From a bacterium (GTDB taxonomy: Bacteria; Bacillota; Clostridia; Oscillospirales; Oscillospiraceae), in assembly GCA_004560305.1 (NCBI GenBank), contig SFVI01000005.1, positions 1 through 61,089 of the forward strand: DNA of 61,089 nucleotides. Direction: 5' to 3'. Positions 8,679-17,883 of the stretch are shown piece after piece. How positions within the stretch are numbered: position 1 is the stretch's first letter; each line of letters opens with the position of its first letter. Made by a program: the position numbers and the translations under genes. The notes below the pieces were generated by a model. That model was not told the origin of the DNA and searched no databases. It saw nothing but the letters and a program-made list of their open reading frames with translations.

Positions 8679-9332
8679 TCAGAGGGAAAACGGCTGCGTG
8701 CTGTCAAACTTACGGGCACGCCCCTGCGCATCGGGAGCCTCTTTCACGGGGGAAATATCGATCTGAATAGAGGGGTCCGCCTGTATTCGGGAGGCGGAAT
8801 TCTCAATGCTCCGCACAGCCTCGTCAACATTGCCGGCGGCTGCCGGCTGCTGGGGGGCCTGCCTGGGAGCCACGCCTGCGGCGATGGCTTCAATATTGGT
8901 GATCTGGGTGGTGCACATCTTGCGCACGGTCTCCAGGAACTGGGCGGTGGCCGCCTTGGCCTCCTCCAGGCGCTTCTCCTCGGCCTGGGCCCGCTCCTCG
9001 ATGGAGCCTACCGTGGCCTTGACCTGCTTCTCCGCGTCGGCGAGCATATTGGTGGCCCGGGTGCGGGCCTCGCTCTCGATCTGGACAGCCAGCTTCTGGG
9101 CGGAGAGCACCGCCATGTTCAGGGCTTCCTCATTGGCGCGGTACTCCTCGATCTTGTCCACCAGAACCTTCATCTTGCTCTTGAGGACGGCGTTCTCCTT
9201 CTGGGAAGCGGTGATATCATCCGCCAGCTCCTCCAGAAAATCATCCACGGAGGCCATGTCATAGCCGCCAATGCGGGCTTTCTCAAAGGTTTTTTCACGA
9301 ATATCCTGTGCAGTAATCATGGGCTTATCCAC
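8679..9332 (-). CDS. divIVA: DivIVA family cell-division/polarity protein
   Basis: A 217-aa cytoplasmic coiled-coil protein that binds curved membrane at poles and septa. The N-terminal domain has the family pattern in ITAQDIREKTFEKARIGGY (about 6-24) and VDDFLEELADD. Long heptad-rich coiled coil covers about 35-145. The C-terminus is proline/glutamine-rich then polar. It sits 13 bases after sepF, whose product works in the same division complex. A GC-rich hairpin without a T-run lies in the gap to ileS (8639-8670). Confidence 0.92.
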   Translation of the reverse strand: MDKPMITAQDIREKTFEKARIGGYDMASVDDFLEELADDITASQKENAVLKSKMKVLVDKIEEYRANEEALNMAVLSAQKLAVQIESEARTRATNMLADAEKQVKATVGSIEERAQAEEKRLEEAKAATAQFLETVRKMCTTQITNIEAIAAGVAPRQAPQQPAAAGNVDEAVRSIENSASRIQADPSIQIDISPVKEAPDAQGRARKFDSTQPFSL

Positions 9333-9345
9333 CTTTCATTTTGTC

Positions 9346-9909
9346 TTAGAAGTAATGCCCGGCGCTCTCCGGCTGCTGGGCCTCGGTGCCGAGAATGTCC
9401 ACATTCTGTGGGGTAATGAAATAGGTCTTTGCGGAAACGGGCGTGATCTTCCCCTGCAGGGCAAAGGCAATGCCGGAGAGGAAATCCAGAAGCCGGCGGG
9501 CCATATCCGTGGGCACGCCCTCCAGCGTCATCACCACCGTCATGTTGCGGTGCATATAGTTTACCAGCTCTCCCGCCTCATCAAAGCTCTTGGGGCTGAA
9601 GAGCAGGACCTGGGTGTCCTTCCCGCCGAAATTCACCAGCCGCTCCCGATTGGCGGGCTTGGGCTTTGCCGGCTTTTTGATGCCCAGGCTGCCCAGGAAG
9701 CCGCCCCCTTCGTTGCTCTTTGCGGGCTGATTCTCCGGGGCGGGGGCCTCATCGGCAAAGGTGCTTTCAAAGACCATCTGGGGCGTGCCGGTTTTGGGCT
9801 GTGCCTCCGCCTTGGGCTGCGGCTTGAAGCTCACATCGGCCCCCTCAAAGAAATCGTCCTCATCCTCGTAGGGCTGGGTCAGTTTTTTCAATTCATCCAT
9901 GAACCCCAT
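9346..9909 (-). CDS. sepF: Cell division protein SepF
   Basis: A 187-aa protein. The N-terminal amphipathic helix MGFMDELKKL would bind membrane. A variable acidic, Pro/Lys-rich linker (about 20-90) follows. The C-terminal SepF domain (about 95-187) has VLLFSPKSFDEAGELVNYM and the segment DMARRLLDFLSGIAFAL. SepF tethers FtsZ to the membrane and shapes the septum. It is placed between yggS and divIVA as in other Firmicutes; ylmG and ylmH, often found here, are missing. Confidence 0.93.
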   Translation of the reverse strand: MGFMDELKKLTQPYEDEDDFFEGADVSFKPQPKAEAQPKTGTPQMVFESTFADEAPAPENQPAKSNEGGGFLGSLGIKKPAKPKPANRERLVNFGGKDTQVLLFSPKSFDEAGELVNYMHRNMTVVMTLEGVPTDMARRLLDFLSGIAFALQGKITPVSAKTYFITPQNVDILGTEAQQPESAGHYF

Positions 9910-9939
9910 GGCGTTCCTCCAGTGACAAAGTGCAAGTAT

Positions 9940-10641
9940 TCATCGGGCCGGGTACACCCGCTGCCCGAAGATGGCAGAGCCCACACGAACCATGTTGGCC
10001 CCGCAGGCGATGGCGGTCTCGTAATCGCCGCTCATGCCCATGGACAAAAAGCCCATAGATACATTATCGTATTTTTTCGCCCCATTGTCAATAAAAAGCT
10101 GCTTCATGAGCTGAAAATATGGGATATTTTCTTTGCCATCCCGGCAAATCGGGGGCACAGCCATCAATCCGCGGACAAAAACGCCCTCATATTGGGCCGC
10201 CGCGTCGATGGCGGCGGCGATCTCCTCCGGCCGAAAGCCGGATTTTGCCGCCTCCCCGGCCACGTTCACCTCCAGCAGCACCTGCTGCCGCAGGCCCCGT
10301 TCCAGGGCAAGGCGGCTGATCAGCGCCAGCAGCTCCAGGCTGTCCACGCTCTGGATCAGGGAGACCTTTCCCACCAGATGCTTCACCTTGTTCTTCTGCA
10401 GGTGGCCGATGAAATGGACCTCCGCCCCACGGTAAGCCCCCTGGGGCTCCTTTTCCAGAAACTCCTGCACCCGGTTCTCGCCGCAGACCCGGAGCCCCGC
10501 GCCGATGGCCTCCTGGATACGCTCCGCGTCGTTCATCTTCGTGGCGCCCACCAACACGATCTCCCCCGGCTCCCGGCCGGAACGGAGCGCGGCCTCAGCC
10601 ACCCGCGCCTGCACCGCGTGCAGATTTTCAGCGATACTCAT
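9940..10641 (-). CDS. YggS/YlmE family pyridoxal-phosphate-binding protein
   Basis: A 233-aa single-domain TIM-barrel protein of the PLP homeostasis family (YggS, YlmE, human PLPBP). The PLP lysine lies in LVGATKMND (about 28-36). GENRVQEFLEK and HFIGHLQKNKVKHLV are family signatures, as is FLSMGMSGDYETAI near the end. It has no known catalytic reaction and buffers PLP. It overlaps the upstream HlyD-like gene by four bases (ATGA), so the two are translationally coupled. Confidence 0.93.
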   Translation of the reverse strand: MSIAENLHAVQARVAEAALRSGREPGEIVLVGATKMNDAERIQEAIGAGLRVCGENRVQEFLEKEPQGAYRGAEVHFIGHLQKNKVKHLVGKVSLIQSVDSLELLALISRLALERGLRQQVLLEVNVAGEAAKSGFRPEEIAAAIDAAAQYEGVFVRGLMAVPPICRDGKENIPYFQLMKQLFIDNGAKKYDNVSMGFLSMGMSGDYETAIACGANMVRVGSAIFGQRVYPAR

Positions 10642-11510
10642 GCGATCATGACCTTTCCTTCCTGTATCTCTTTTCCAATCACGACCCGGTCCCCCTCCCG
10701 CAGCGCCGCCGGCCCGGTGCCGAAAGCCGCCAGGGAGAAGCCCTCGCCCGTATATGTGATCTCCACCGCCCGAACCTCGATTGTCCCGGCGGAGAGGGTG
10801 TAGACAAATTTGCTGCCGTCGGCCGCCTGCTGTATGGCTTCTTCCGGCAGAACCAGTCCGCTGTGTTCCGAAAACAGGAGCTTTGCCCCGGTTTTCCGCA
10901 GCGTCAGATATTCGCTGCCGCCCTGGTTCAGCCGCAGCAGCACTGCCTGCCGGCCGTTTTCCGGCGGGGACAGGCTGATGATTTGGGCCGGGACGCTCTC
11001 GCCCATGCCCGCAAATTCGATCCGGCAGGCCCCGCTGTCTGGCAGCGCCTGCTTATCGGAGCACAGCGCCCAGTAATACCAGGCGCAGCCGGTGACCAGG
11101 CGGCCGTCGCCGCCCTTTTCCGGCCTTTCCGCCAGCAGCGCCTCCAGGGCCGGTACATCATCGGCGTCAAGATTTCCGGCGTCAAGGCCCTCAAAACCGT
11201 CGGTCCGGGAAAAATAGATCCCGGCCTGACGGCTGAAAAGCTCCTGCCCGGCAGCGTCCAGGGCCAGGGCCTGACCTGCCGCCAGCCGCTCCCCGTCTTG
11301 GGCCAGGGGCCTGGTCCCCCGGTCGAAGCAAAGGCTTTGCTCCTCCCGGAGGACGATACCCTCCAGCTCCGCGCTTTCCCGCAGGTGGCTGCGCTGCACC
11401 GTCACGATCTCCGGCCGCTCCACCTGCCGGTAGAGCGCCGCGCCCCCATAGGCGCAGACCGCCAGAAACAGCGTCCCCGCCACCAGGGAGAAAAAGCGTG
11501 AGCTCTCCAC
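10638..11510 (-). CDS. HlyD-like membrane-anchored adaptor protein
   Basis: A 290-aa protein with one N-terminal transmembrane segment (about 8-27) and an extracytoplasmic part. The beta-rich stretch after the anchor (VTVQRSHLRESAELEGIVLREE) is typical of HlyD/RND membrane-fusion proteins. Proteins of this kind lie just upstream of yggS-sepF in many Clostridia, where no partner ABC transporter is encoded; the same holds here. The role is unknown, perhaps linked to division or wall export. It lies 3 bases after hfq and overlaps yggS. Confidence 0.7.
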   Translation of the reverse strand: MESSRFFSLVAGTLFLAVCAYGGAALYRQVERPEIVTVQRSHLRESAELEGIVLREEQSLCFDRGTRPLAQDGERLAAGQALALDAAGQELFSRQAGIYFSRTDGFEGLDAGNLDADDVPALEALLAERPEKGGDGRLVTGCAWYYWALCSDKQALPDSGACRIEFAGMGESVPAQIISLSPPENGRQAVLLRLNQGGSEYLTLRKTGAKLLFSEHSGLVLPEEAIQQAADGSKFVYTLSAGTIEVRAVEITYTGEGFSLAAFGTGPAALREGDRVVIGKEIQEGKVMIA

Positions 11511-11513
11511 GGC

Positions 11514-11741
11514 TTATGTATCCCTCTCAAAATCCAGGGGCTTGGGGGGCACCACCGTGGAAATGGCGTGCTTATAGATAAGCTGCTGCTTGCCGTCACT
11601 GTCCAGCACCACGGTGAAGCCGTCAAAGCCCTTGACCACGCCGTGCAGCTGGAACCCGTTCATCAAAAACATGGTGACACAAGCCTTTTCCTTTCTCAAC
11701 TGGTTGAGAAAATGATCCTGGAGATTTTGCGTTTTCTGCAT
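11514..11741 (-). CDS. hfq: RNA chaperone Hfq
   Basis: A 75-aa Sm-fold protein: NLQDHFLNQLRKEKACVTMFL (Sm1 start), the loop NGFQLHGVVKGFD, and Sm2 QQLIYKHAISTVVP, which matches the Hfq signature YKHAISTV. It forms a hexamer that pairs small RNAs with mRNAs. The ATG at 11741 is chosen because AAGGAG stands about ten bases upstream. A longer in-frame start at 11885 would overlap miaA and has no family support. It follows miaA by 76 bases, the classic miaA-hfq order. Confidence 0.96.
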   Translation of the reverse strand: MQKTQNLQDHFLNQLRKEKACVTMFLMNGFQLHGVVKGFDGFTVVLDSDGKQQLIYKHAISTVVPPKPLDFERDT

Positions 11742-11817
11742 TTCAGCCGACTCCTTTTTCTCAGAGCGGCCTTCCCGCCGCCCTGTCATGATGTATTTGT
11801 ATCTCTCGGATACGCCA

Positions 11818-12762
11818 TCATGATAACCCGCGGCTGTGCAAAAACTCCGTCGAAAGGCGTCGGGCATATTCAAAATCCGGCTCATCCTCCCACAGGATGG
11901 GAAGGGCCTCCTTGTCCCGGTTGAACCAGGTCAATTGCCGCTTGGCATAGCGGCGGCTGGCCTGCTTGATCAGGGCTACCGCCTCCTCCCGGCGCAGCTC
12001 CCCCCGCAGGGAGCGCACCGCTTCCTTGTAGCCGATGGCCTGCATGGCGGTGCTCTCCGGGGATAAGCCGGCGGCCAGAAGCCCTTCCACCTCCCGGAAA
12101 AGCCCCTGCTCCACCATCATGTCCACCCGGCGGTCAATGCGGGCGTAGAGGGCTGCGCGGTTTTTGAAGTTCAGGTGGATGGCGGCGGCGTCAAAGCGTT
12201 TGGGCAGCGCCCGGGTCTGCCGGTCGTGCTCGGTGATGGTCATGCCGGTGAGCCGGTAGACCTCCAGCGCCCGGACGATCCGCCGCTTGTCCCCGGGGTG
12301 CAGGATGGCGGCGCGCTCCGGGTCGATCTCCTGTAAGCGCCGGTGCATGGCTTCGCCGCCCAGGGCGTCATACTCGGCCGAGAGGGCCTCCCGCAGGCCC
12401 TGATCGCTGTCCACGGCGGCAAAGTCCCGCCCGGAGACCAGCGAGTCGATATAAAGCCCGGTGCCGCCCACCAGGATGGGCAGCTTTCCCCGGCGGAGAA
12501 TGTCCCGGCAGCAGGCCTCCGCCTGCTCCACATAGCGGGCCACGGAGTAATCCTCCCAGGGCTCCGCCACATCCAGCATATGGTGGGGGATGCCCTCCCG
12601 CTCGGCCAGGCTGGCCTTGGCGGTGCCGATGTCCATCCCCCGGTAAATCTGCATGGAGTCGGCGGAAACAATTTCTCCATTGAAATCCTTCGCCAGGGCA
12701 ATGCCCAGGGCCGTCTTGCCGGAGGCGGTGGGCCCGGCCACAACAACGATCTTCTCTGCCAT
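11818..12762 (-). CDS. miaA: tRNA dimethylallyltransferase MiaA
   Basis: A 314-aa enzyme that transfers the dimethylallyl group to A37 of tRNAs reading UNN codons. It has a P-loop GPTASGKT near the N-terminus and the conserved SADSMQIYRGMDIGTAK. The product i6A37 is the substrate of MiaB, encoded divergently at 14850. The ATG at 12762 is chosen: GAGGCGG lies just upstream, whereas the TTG at 12777 overlaps the end of mutL. The gap to the mutL stop is 7 bases. Confidence 0.95.
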   Translation of the reverse strand: MAEKIVVVAGPTASGKTALGIALAKDFNGEIVSADSMQIYRGMDIGTAKASLAEREGIPHHMLDVAEPWEDYSVARYVEQAEACCRDILRRGKLPILVGGTGLYIDSLVSGRDFAAVDSDQGLREALSAEYDALGGEAMHRRLQEIDPERAAILHPGDKRRIVRALEVYRLTGMTITEHDRQTRALPKRFDAAAIHLNFKNRAALYARIDRRVDMMVEQGLFREVEGLLAAGLSPESTAMQAIGYKEAVRSLRGELRREEAVALIKQASRRYAKRQLTWFNRDKEALPILWEDEPDFEYARRLSTEFLHSRGLS

Positions 12763-12769
12763 GGCCGCC

Positions 12770-14731
12770 TCACACAATCCGCTTGAACTGCTTATCCAGA
12801 TCCTTCCGGCTCAGCAGGATGGAAACCGGCCTGCCGTGGGGGCAGTATTTCACCTGCCCGCTGAGCACCGCCTCCACCAGCTTCTGCAGCTCCTTCTCAT
12901 CCGTATCCCAGCCGGCCTTGATGGCGGCCTTACAGGCCACGGTGTGCAAAATCTCATCCCTGGCGGCGGCGGGGTCCGGGGCCTTGCCCCGGCGCAGCTT
13001 TTCGCAGATCTCCTCCACCGCGGCCTTTGCGTCCTCCGGCAGCATATCCGCCGGCACGGCGCGCAGGATATATTCATTCTCTCCAAAAGGCTCCAGCTCA
13101 AAACCCAGCTCGGAAAGAAGTGCGCCGTTTTTTTCCAGCAGCTCCCCATCCTCGCCGCTGACATGCAGCGTTACCGGGCAAAGAAGCCCCTGGCTCATGA
13201 TCTGCCGCTTCTGCTGCTTCAGCCGGTCAAAGATCATCCGCTCGTGGGCGGCGTGCTTGTCAATGAAAATCAGAGCCTCCCCCTGCTCCACTATGATGTA
13301 GGTCTTTAAGGCCTCCCCCACGATCTTGTGGTGAGGCAGGGGCAGACTTTCAACATTTTGAACAGAGTTTTCCACAGCTTTTGGAGCATCCGGCGGGGAA
13401 ACTCCAGCATTCCCAAGGCTTTGCCCAAGCTCCGGGGTCGAAATCGGGGGCATCGGCTCGCTTTTTGCCGCCGGGCGCAGATCCAGGCTTGTCTGAAACC
13501 CGGCTTGGGGGGAGCGCAGCGTGAAAACCGACGGACCTTCCCGGGGCGTTTGGATACTCTGCCGGGGCGCCGGCGGCGTGATCACCGCCGGGGCGGAGGC
13601 GCTTTTTGTTATGGGGGCGGCATTCTTCATGCTGTAGCCGCTGTCCCGGAATTCCTTTGCGCTCATGCTGCGGTAAAAGTCCGCCTTGGGAGCGGCCTTT
13701 TCAGCTTTTGCTTCCGGGGCCGGAGTGGTCTGCACGCCGGGCCGCTCCTCCGCCAGGGCGGACAGCACCGCGTGGTACACCAGGTCAAAGACCTGCCGCT
13801 CGGCGGAGAATTTTACTTCTGTCTTGGCCGGGTGGACGTTCACATCCACACTGCCGTAGCCCAACTCCAGATACAGCACGCAGGCCGGGTAGCGCCCGGT
13901 CAGCAGGGTGTTTTTATAGGCCTGCTCCACCGCCGACTGCAAAAGAGGGGATTTGATGTACCGGCCGTTGCAGTAAAAATACTGGGCGCCCCGGTTGCCC
14001 CGGCCGGCAGCAGGGGAGGACACGAAGCCCCGGACGCGCATGTTGTCCATCCGGCTTTCGCAGGGGAGCATATCCTTGGCCACATCCCGGCCCAGCAGGG
14101 CGTAGACGCAGGAATCCATCCGCCCGTCTCCGGGGGAGAAGAATTCCTCCTTCCCGTCCCGCAGGAAGCGGAGGGACACCTCCGGGTGGCCCAGGGCGCA
14201 GCGCAGGGCGGCCTGAATGCAGGCGGAGGCCTCGCTTCGGTCGGACTTCAGGAACTTCAGCCGGGCCGGGGTGTTGTAAAACAGCCGCCGCACCGTCATG
14301 GTGCTGCCCTCGGGGCAGCCCCAGGGTCCCATATCCTGAATGTCTCCGGCGGTGAGGGTGACTCTTGTCCCCTCCCGGTCTCCCCGGCGGCGGGTGGTCA
14401 GTTCGATCTCCGACACGGCAGAGATGGCCGCCAGGGCCTCGCCCCGGAAGCCCATGGTGCTGATGGCCTCCAGCCCCCGCTCGTCCCGGAGCTTGGAGGT
14501 GGCGTGCCGCAGGAAGGCAACCCCGGCGTCCTCCGGGGCCATGCCGCAGCCATCGTCCGTGACCCGAATGCAGGTGGCGCCCCCGTCCTCTATGGCGACG
14601 GTGATGTTCCCGGCGCCGGCGTCAAAGGAATTTTCCACCAATTCCTTGATCACAGAAGCCGGGCGCTCCACCACCTCGCCGGCGGCGATCATGTCCGCCA
14701 CATGGGGGGAGAGAATATTGATAACAGGCAT
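12770..14731 (-). CDS. mutL: DNA mismatch repair protein MutL
   Basis: A 653-aa protein. The N-terminal GHKL ATPase has ELVENSFDAG, VTDDGCGM and TMGFRGEALA. A variable Pro/Ser/Ala-rich linker (about 335-455) precedes the C-terminal dimerisation/endonuclease domain. The metal motif reads DKHAAHERMIFD, that is DQHA(x)2E(x)4E with Lys for Gln and Asp for the last Glu; CPHGRP follows near the end. This suggests a nicking MutL, as in organisms without MutH. GGAGGG precedes the ATG. The partner mutS is 4.8 kb away on the other strand. Confidence 0.96.
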   Translation of the reverse strand: MPVINILSPHVADMIAAGEVVERPASVIKELVENSFDAGAGNITVAIEDGGATCIRVTDDGCGMAPEDAGVAFLRHATSKLRDERGLEAISTMGFRGEALAAISAVSEIELTTRRRGDREGTRVTLTAGDIQDMGPWGCPEGSTMTVRRLFYNTPARLKFLKSDRSEASACIQAALRCALGHPEVSLRFLRDGKEEFFSPGDGRMDSCVYALLGRDVAKDMLPCESRMDNMRVRGFVSSPAAGRGNRGAQYFYCNGRYIKSPLLQSAVEQAYKNTLLTGRYPACVLYLELGYGSVDVNVHPAKTEVKFSAERQVFDLVYHAVLSALAEERPGVQTTPAPEAKAEKAAPKADFYRSMSAKEFRDSGYSMKNAAPITKSASAPAVITPPAPRQSIQTPREGPSVFTLRSPQAGFQTSLDLRPAAKSEPMPPISTPELGQSLGNAGVSPPDAPKAVENSVQNVESLPLPHHKIVGEALKTYIIVEQGEALIFIDKHAAHERMIFDRLKQQKRQIMSQGLLCPVTLHVSGEDGELLEKNGALLSELGFELEPFGENEYILRAVPADMLPEDAKAAVEEICEKLRRGKAPDPAAARDEILHTVACKAAIKAGWDTDEKELQKLVEAVLSGQVKYCPHGRPVSILLSRKDLDKQFKRIV

Positions 14732-14785
14732 GGGCAGCCCTCCTGGTAAACTACGATTGAGAGATCATATTATACATGATTATAG

Positions 14786-14815
14786 TTGAAAATTCCACTG
14801 CTTTTGTGTTAAGAT
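14786..14815 (+). promoter_or_regulatory. Probable sigma-A promoter of miaB
   Basis: TTGAAA at 14786-14791, an 18-base spacer and TAAGAT at 14810-14815, preceded by an extended -10 TG at 14807. Transcription would start about 25 bases before the miaB ATG. TATAAT-like boxes also occur on the minus strand (14767-14772 and 14780-14785) and may serve mutL. Confidence 0.6.
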
Positions 14816-14849
14816 TAAATGAAATGCTATCAACCAACAGGAGAAAACA

Positions 14850-16265
14850 ATGCCTTACGAGAGAAAAGTGATCGATATCGGGGCCATCCAGGCCCAGCAG
14901 GATATTTGCAGCCAGATCTTTGACAAAGTCACCGCCGACGGCCGCCGCCCCCTGGCTATGGTGGATACCTACGGCTGCCAGCAGAACGAGGCCGACAGCG
15001 AGAAGCTGCGGGGCTACCTGGCCATGATGGGCTACGGCTTCACCCAGGATGAGTTTCAGGCGGATGTGATCGTGGTGAACACCTGCGCCGTCCGGGAACA
15101 CGCGGAAATGCGGGTGCTGGGCAATGTGGGCGCTCTGAACCACAGCAAGAAGGCCCGCCCCGGCCAGATCATCGCCGTCTGCGGCTGCATGGTGCAGCAG
15201 GAGCACATGGCCCAAAAGCTGAAGCAGTCCTACCCGGTGGTGGATCTGGTCTTTGGCCCCCATGAGCTGTGGCGCTTCCCGGAGCTGCTGCTGCAGGTGA
15301 TGACAAAGCATAAGCGGGTTTTTGCCACCGAGAAGAACGACGGCGTGGTGGCCGAGGGCATCCCCAATAAACGGGACAGCGGCGTGAAGGCCTGGCTGTC
15401 CATCATGTACGGCTGCAACAACTTCTGCTCCTACTGCGTGGTGCCCTACGTCCGGGGGCGGGAGCGGTCCCGCCGGCCGGAGGATGTGGTGGCCGAGGCG
15501 AAGGAGCTGGTGGCCGCCGGGTATAAGGAGATCACCCTTCTGGGCCAGAACGTGAACTCCTACGGCAGGGACCTGGGTCTGGACGTGGATTTTTCCGACC
15601 TGATCCGCATGATCAACGACATTCCCGGGGACTTTCTCATCCGCTTCATGACCAGCCACCCCAAGGACGCAACGGAGAAGCTGTTCAAAACCATGGCCGA
15701 ATGTGAAAAGTGCGCCCACCAGCTGCACCTGCCGGTGCAGGCCGGCAATGACCGGATTCTGAAAGTCATGAACCGGGGCTACACCAGCGAAAAATACCTG
15801 GCCCAGGTGGCGCTGGCCCGGAAGTATATGCCCGACCTGGTGCTGACCACCGACATTATTGTGGGCTTCCCCAACGAGAGCGAGGAGGAGTTTGAGGACA
15901 CCATCAAGCTGGTGGAGCAGGTGCGTTACGACGCCATGTTCACCTTCATCTACTCCAAGCGGGTGGGCACCCCTGCCGCCGCCATGCCGGACCCCTATAC
16001 CCGGGAGGACAAGCAGCGGCACTTTGACCGGCTCACGGAGGTGGCCAACCGCATCTCCGGGGAGAAGCATAAGGAATACGAGGGCAAGACCCTGCGGGTG
16101 CTGGTGGATGGGGAGACCGGGCGGGACGAGTATAACCTCTCCTCCCGCACCAACGGCGGCCGCCTGGTTCACCTGAAGGGGGATAAGGCCCTGATCGGCC
16201 GCTTTGTGGACGTGAAGATCACCGCCAGCAACACCTGGGCCCTGTACGGCGAAGTGGTTAAATGA
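14850..16265 (+). CDS. miaB: tRNA-2-methylthio-N6-dimethylallyladenosine synthase MiaB
   Basis: A 471-aa radical SAM enzyme adding a methylthio group to i6A37 of tRNA. The N-terminal cluster-binding cysteines are in TYGCQQNEAD, VNTCAVREHA and CGCMVQQEH. The radical SAM motif is CNNFCSYC. The C-terminal TRAM domain (about 405-471) binds RNA. The order is complete and the length normal. AGGAG precedes the ATG. It substrate-pairs with MiaA, encoded divergently. Confidence 0.97.
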   Translation: MPYERKVIDIGAIQAQQDICSQIFDKVTADGRRPLAMVDTYGCQQNEADSEKLRGYLAMMGYGFTQDEFQADVIVVNTCAVREHAEMRVLGNVGALNHSKKARPGQIIAVCGCMVQQEHMAQKLKQSYPVVDLVFGPHELWRFPELLLQVMTKHKRVFATEKNDGVVAEGIPNKRDSGVKAWLSIMYGCNNFCSYCVVPYVRGRERSRRPEDVVAEAKELVAAGYKEITLLGQNVNSYGRDLGLDVDFSDLIRMINDIPGDFLIRFMTSHPKDATEKLFKTMAECEKCAHQLHLPVQAGNDRILKVMNRGYTSEKYLAQVALARKYMPDLVLTTDIIVGFPNESEEEFEDTIKLVEQVRYDAMFTFIYSKRVGTPAAAMPDPYTREDKQRHFDRLTEVANRISGEKHKEYEGKTLRVLVDGETGRDEYNLSSRTNGGRLVHLKGDKALIGRFVDVKITASNTWALYGEVVK

Positions 16266-16279
16266 GAAAGGACAACGAA

Positions 16280-17866
16280 ATGAAGAAGCTTGAAGGCAAG
16301 CAAAAGCACATTGAATATGCGCTTTTGGCAGGCGTTTTCTTGATATTATGCTTTTTCTTATATCGATACACGGTGTACACCCTGGATTCGGACGCTTCCA
16401 GCGAGCTGGTGCTTGCAAGGCAGCTTGCTGACGAGGGAGCCGTGCTGACGAAGAACTGGCTGTACGGCTCAGAACTGCGCGTGTTTTACAGCCAGCTGAT
16501 CTTTGCGCCGCTGTTTGCCCTGTTTGACAATTGGGGCACGGTGCGTATGATCGGCACGGCGCTGATGCTTCTTGGCCTCCTGTTTGGCTTTTACTTTTTC
16601 TGCCGGGAAGCGGACTGCAGGCACTGTTTCCCTCTGGGCGCGGTGCTTATGCTGCTGCCCTTGTCCAGGATCTATTTTGATGTGCTGCTCAAATTTACAT
16701 ACTATCTTCCCCATGCCATCATGGGGTTCCTTATCCCGGCCATGGTTTTGCGCTATACACGCAAGCGTGCGGCGCTTGCCGGACGCCGCGGCTATGCCCC
16801 GCTTGCTGCGGGGATGCTGCTGTCCTTTGCTGTTGGCCTCAATGGCATGCGGATGCTGCTGACGGTGTTTTTTCCTCTGCTGCTGTCTGCTCTGCTCCTG
16901 CTTTGGCTGAACGGCGCCACCCCCACAGCCAGGAAACTGTTGGCCGGAAACACAGCGGTTACCGTGTCTGCCCTGGTGGGCTGCGCCGTGAACGCACTGT
17001 TTCTGTCAAAGGCCTATTCGGTGCTGGACGTTACAGGTATCAGCTTCAGGAGCTTTTCCCTCAGCGGCATTGAGAAAGTGCTGGGCGGTTTAATAAACGC
17101 ATATGGCTACCGGCCCGGAGAGGACGTGTTCAGCGTATCTCTGCTGTACAGCGCCCAGGGCGGATTGCTGTTCGTTCTCAGCATCTGCGCGGCTGTGTTG
17201 ATTCTCCTGCGCAGGGGGAGCTTCCGTATGGGGCAGCAATTTGTGGCTGGCTATTACCTGAGTTCCCTGGCGGCGCTTTGCCTGCTGTACTCCCTGACCG
17301 ATATGACGTTCACAGGCCGCTATATGGTTCAGACCGCAGTGCTGGGTTTGCTGCCGATCCTTGTCTGCTTTCATCAGAAAGAGATTTTCGGAAAAGCCGG
17401 GCGCGGCGTCGTCCTTGGCGTTACCTGCTTTGCCTTGCTCTGCGGCGCGCTGCATTACAACGATATGCGCAAGGAGGACAAGACCAGGGCACAGCGGGAG
17501 TGCGCCCAGTTTCTCGTTGACAACGGCTATACCCAGGGCTATGCCAGCTTCTGGAACGGCAATGTCATGACCGAGCTGTCAAACGGCGTGCTGGACATTT
17601 GGGTATGGGACGAGAAATGCGCGGAATTGAAGGACCCAGACGAGATCGTCCCCTTCCTCCAAAGCAAGGCCCACACAAGCCCGCCCCCTGACGGCAGAGT
17701 GTTTGTTCTCTTGTCTGCCAATGAGGACTACTACTGTGGGTTTACACAGAATTTCAGCGCCGACAACATCGTCTTCAAAACGGCGAATTATGAGCTCGGG
17801 GCCCTCCATGAATACATCGTCTATGGCTTTGATTCCTATGACGAGCTGCGCGGGCAGTTCTGCTGA
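16280..17866 (+). CDS. Polytopic membrane protein, GT-C-like, paralogue 1
   Basis: A 528-aa protein with about ten hydrophobic segments. After the first helix comes an outside loop with DSDASSEL (D36, D38); such an acidic motif in the first loop is typical of GT-C glycosyltransferases that use polyprenyl-linked sugars. That function is inferred. The C-terminal 130 residues are soluble. The start at 16280 is chosen over 16262 because GAGAAAGGA precedes it and the product then aligns end to end with the next gene, also 528 aa. It follows miaB by 14 bases and splits the usual miaB-mutS pair. Confidence 0.7.
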   Translation: MKKLEGKQKHIEYALLAGVFLILCFFLYRYTVYTLDSDASSELVLARQLADEGAVLTKNWLYGSELRVFYSQLIFAPLFALFDNWGTVRMIGTALMLLGLLFGFYFFCREADCRHCFPLGAVLMLLPLSRIYFDVLLKFTYYLPHAIMGFLIPAMVLRYTRKRAALAGRRGYAPLAAGMLLSFAVGLNGMRMLLTVFFPLLLSALLLLWLNGATPTARKLLAGNTAVTVSALVGCAVNALFLSKAYSVLDVTGISFRSFSLSGIEKVLGGLINAYGYRPGEDVFSVSLLYSAQGGLLFVLSICAAVLILLRRGSFRMGQQFVAGYYLSSLAALCLLYSLTDMTFTGRYMVQTAVLGLLPILVCFHQKEIFGKAGRGVVLGVTCFALLCGALHYNDMRKEDKTRAQRECAQFLVDNGYTQGYASFWNGNVMTELSNGVLDIWVWDEKCAELKDPDEIVPFLQSKAHTSPPPDGRVFVLLSANEDYYCGFTQNFSADNIVFKTANYELGALHEYIVYGFDSYDELRGQFC

Positions 17867-17883
17867 GCAAGGAGAAAAAGATA

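Noticed and set aside
11742..11885. Longer N-terminus for Hfq
   Set aside because: It would overlap miaA, has no family support, and a good binding site precedes the ATG at 11741.
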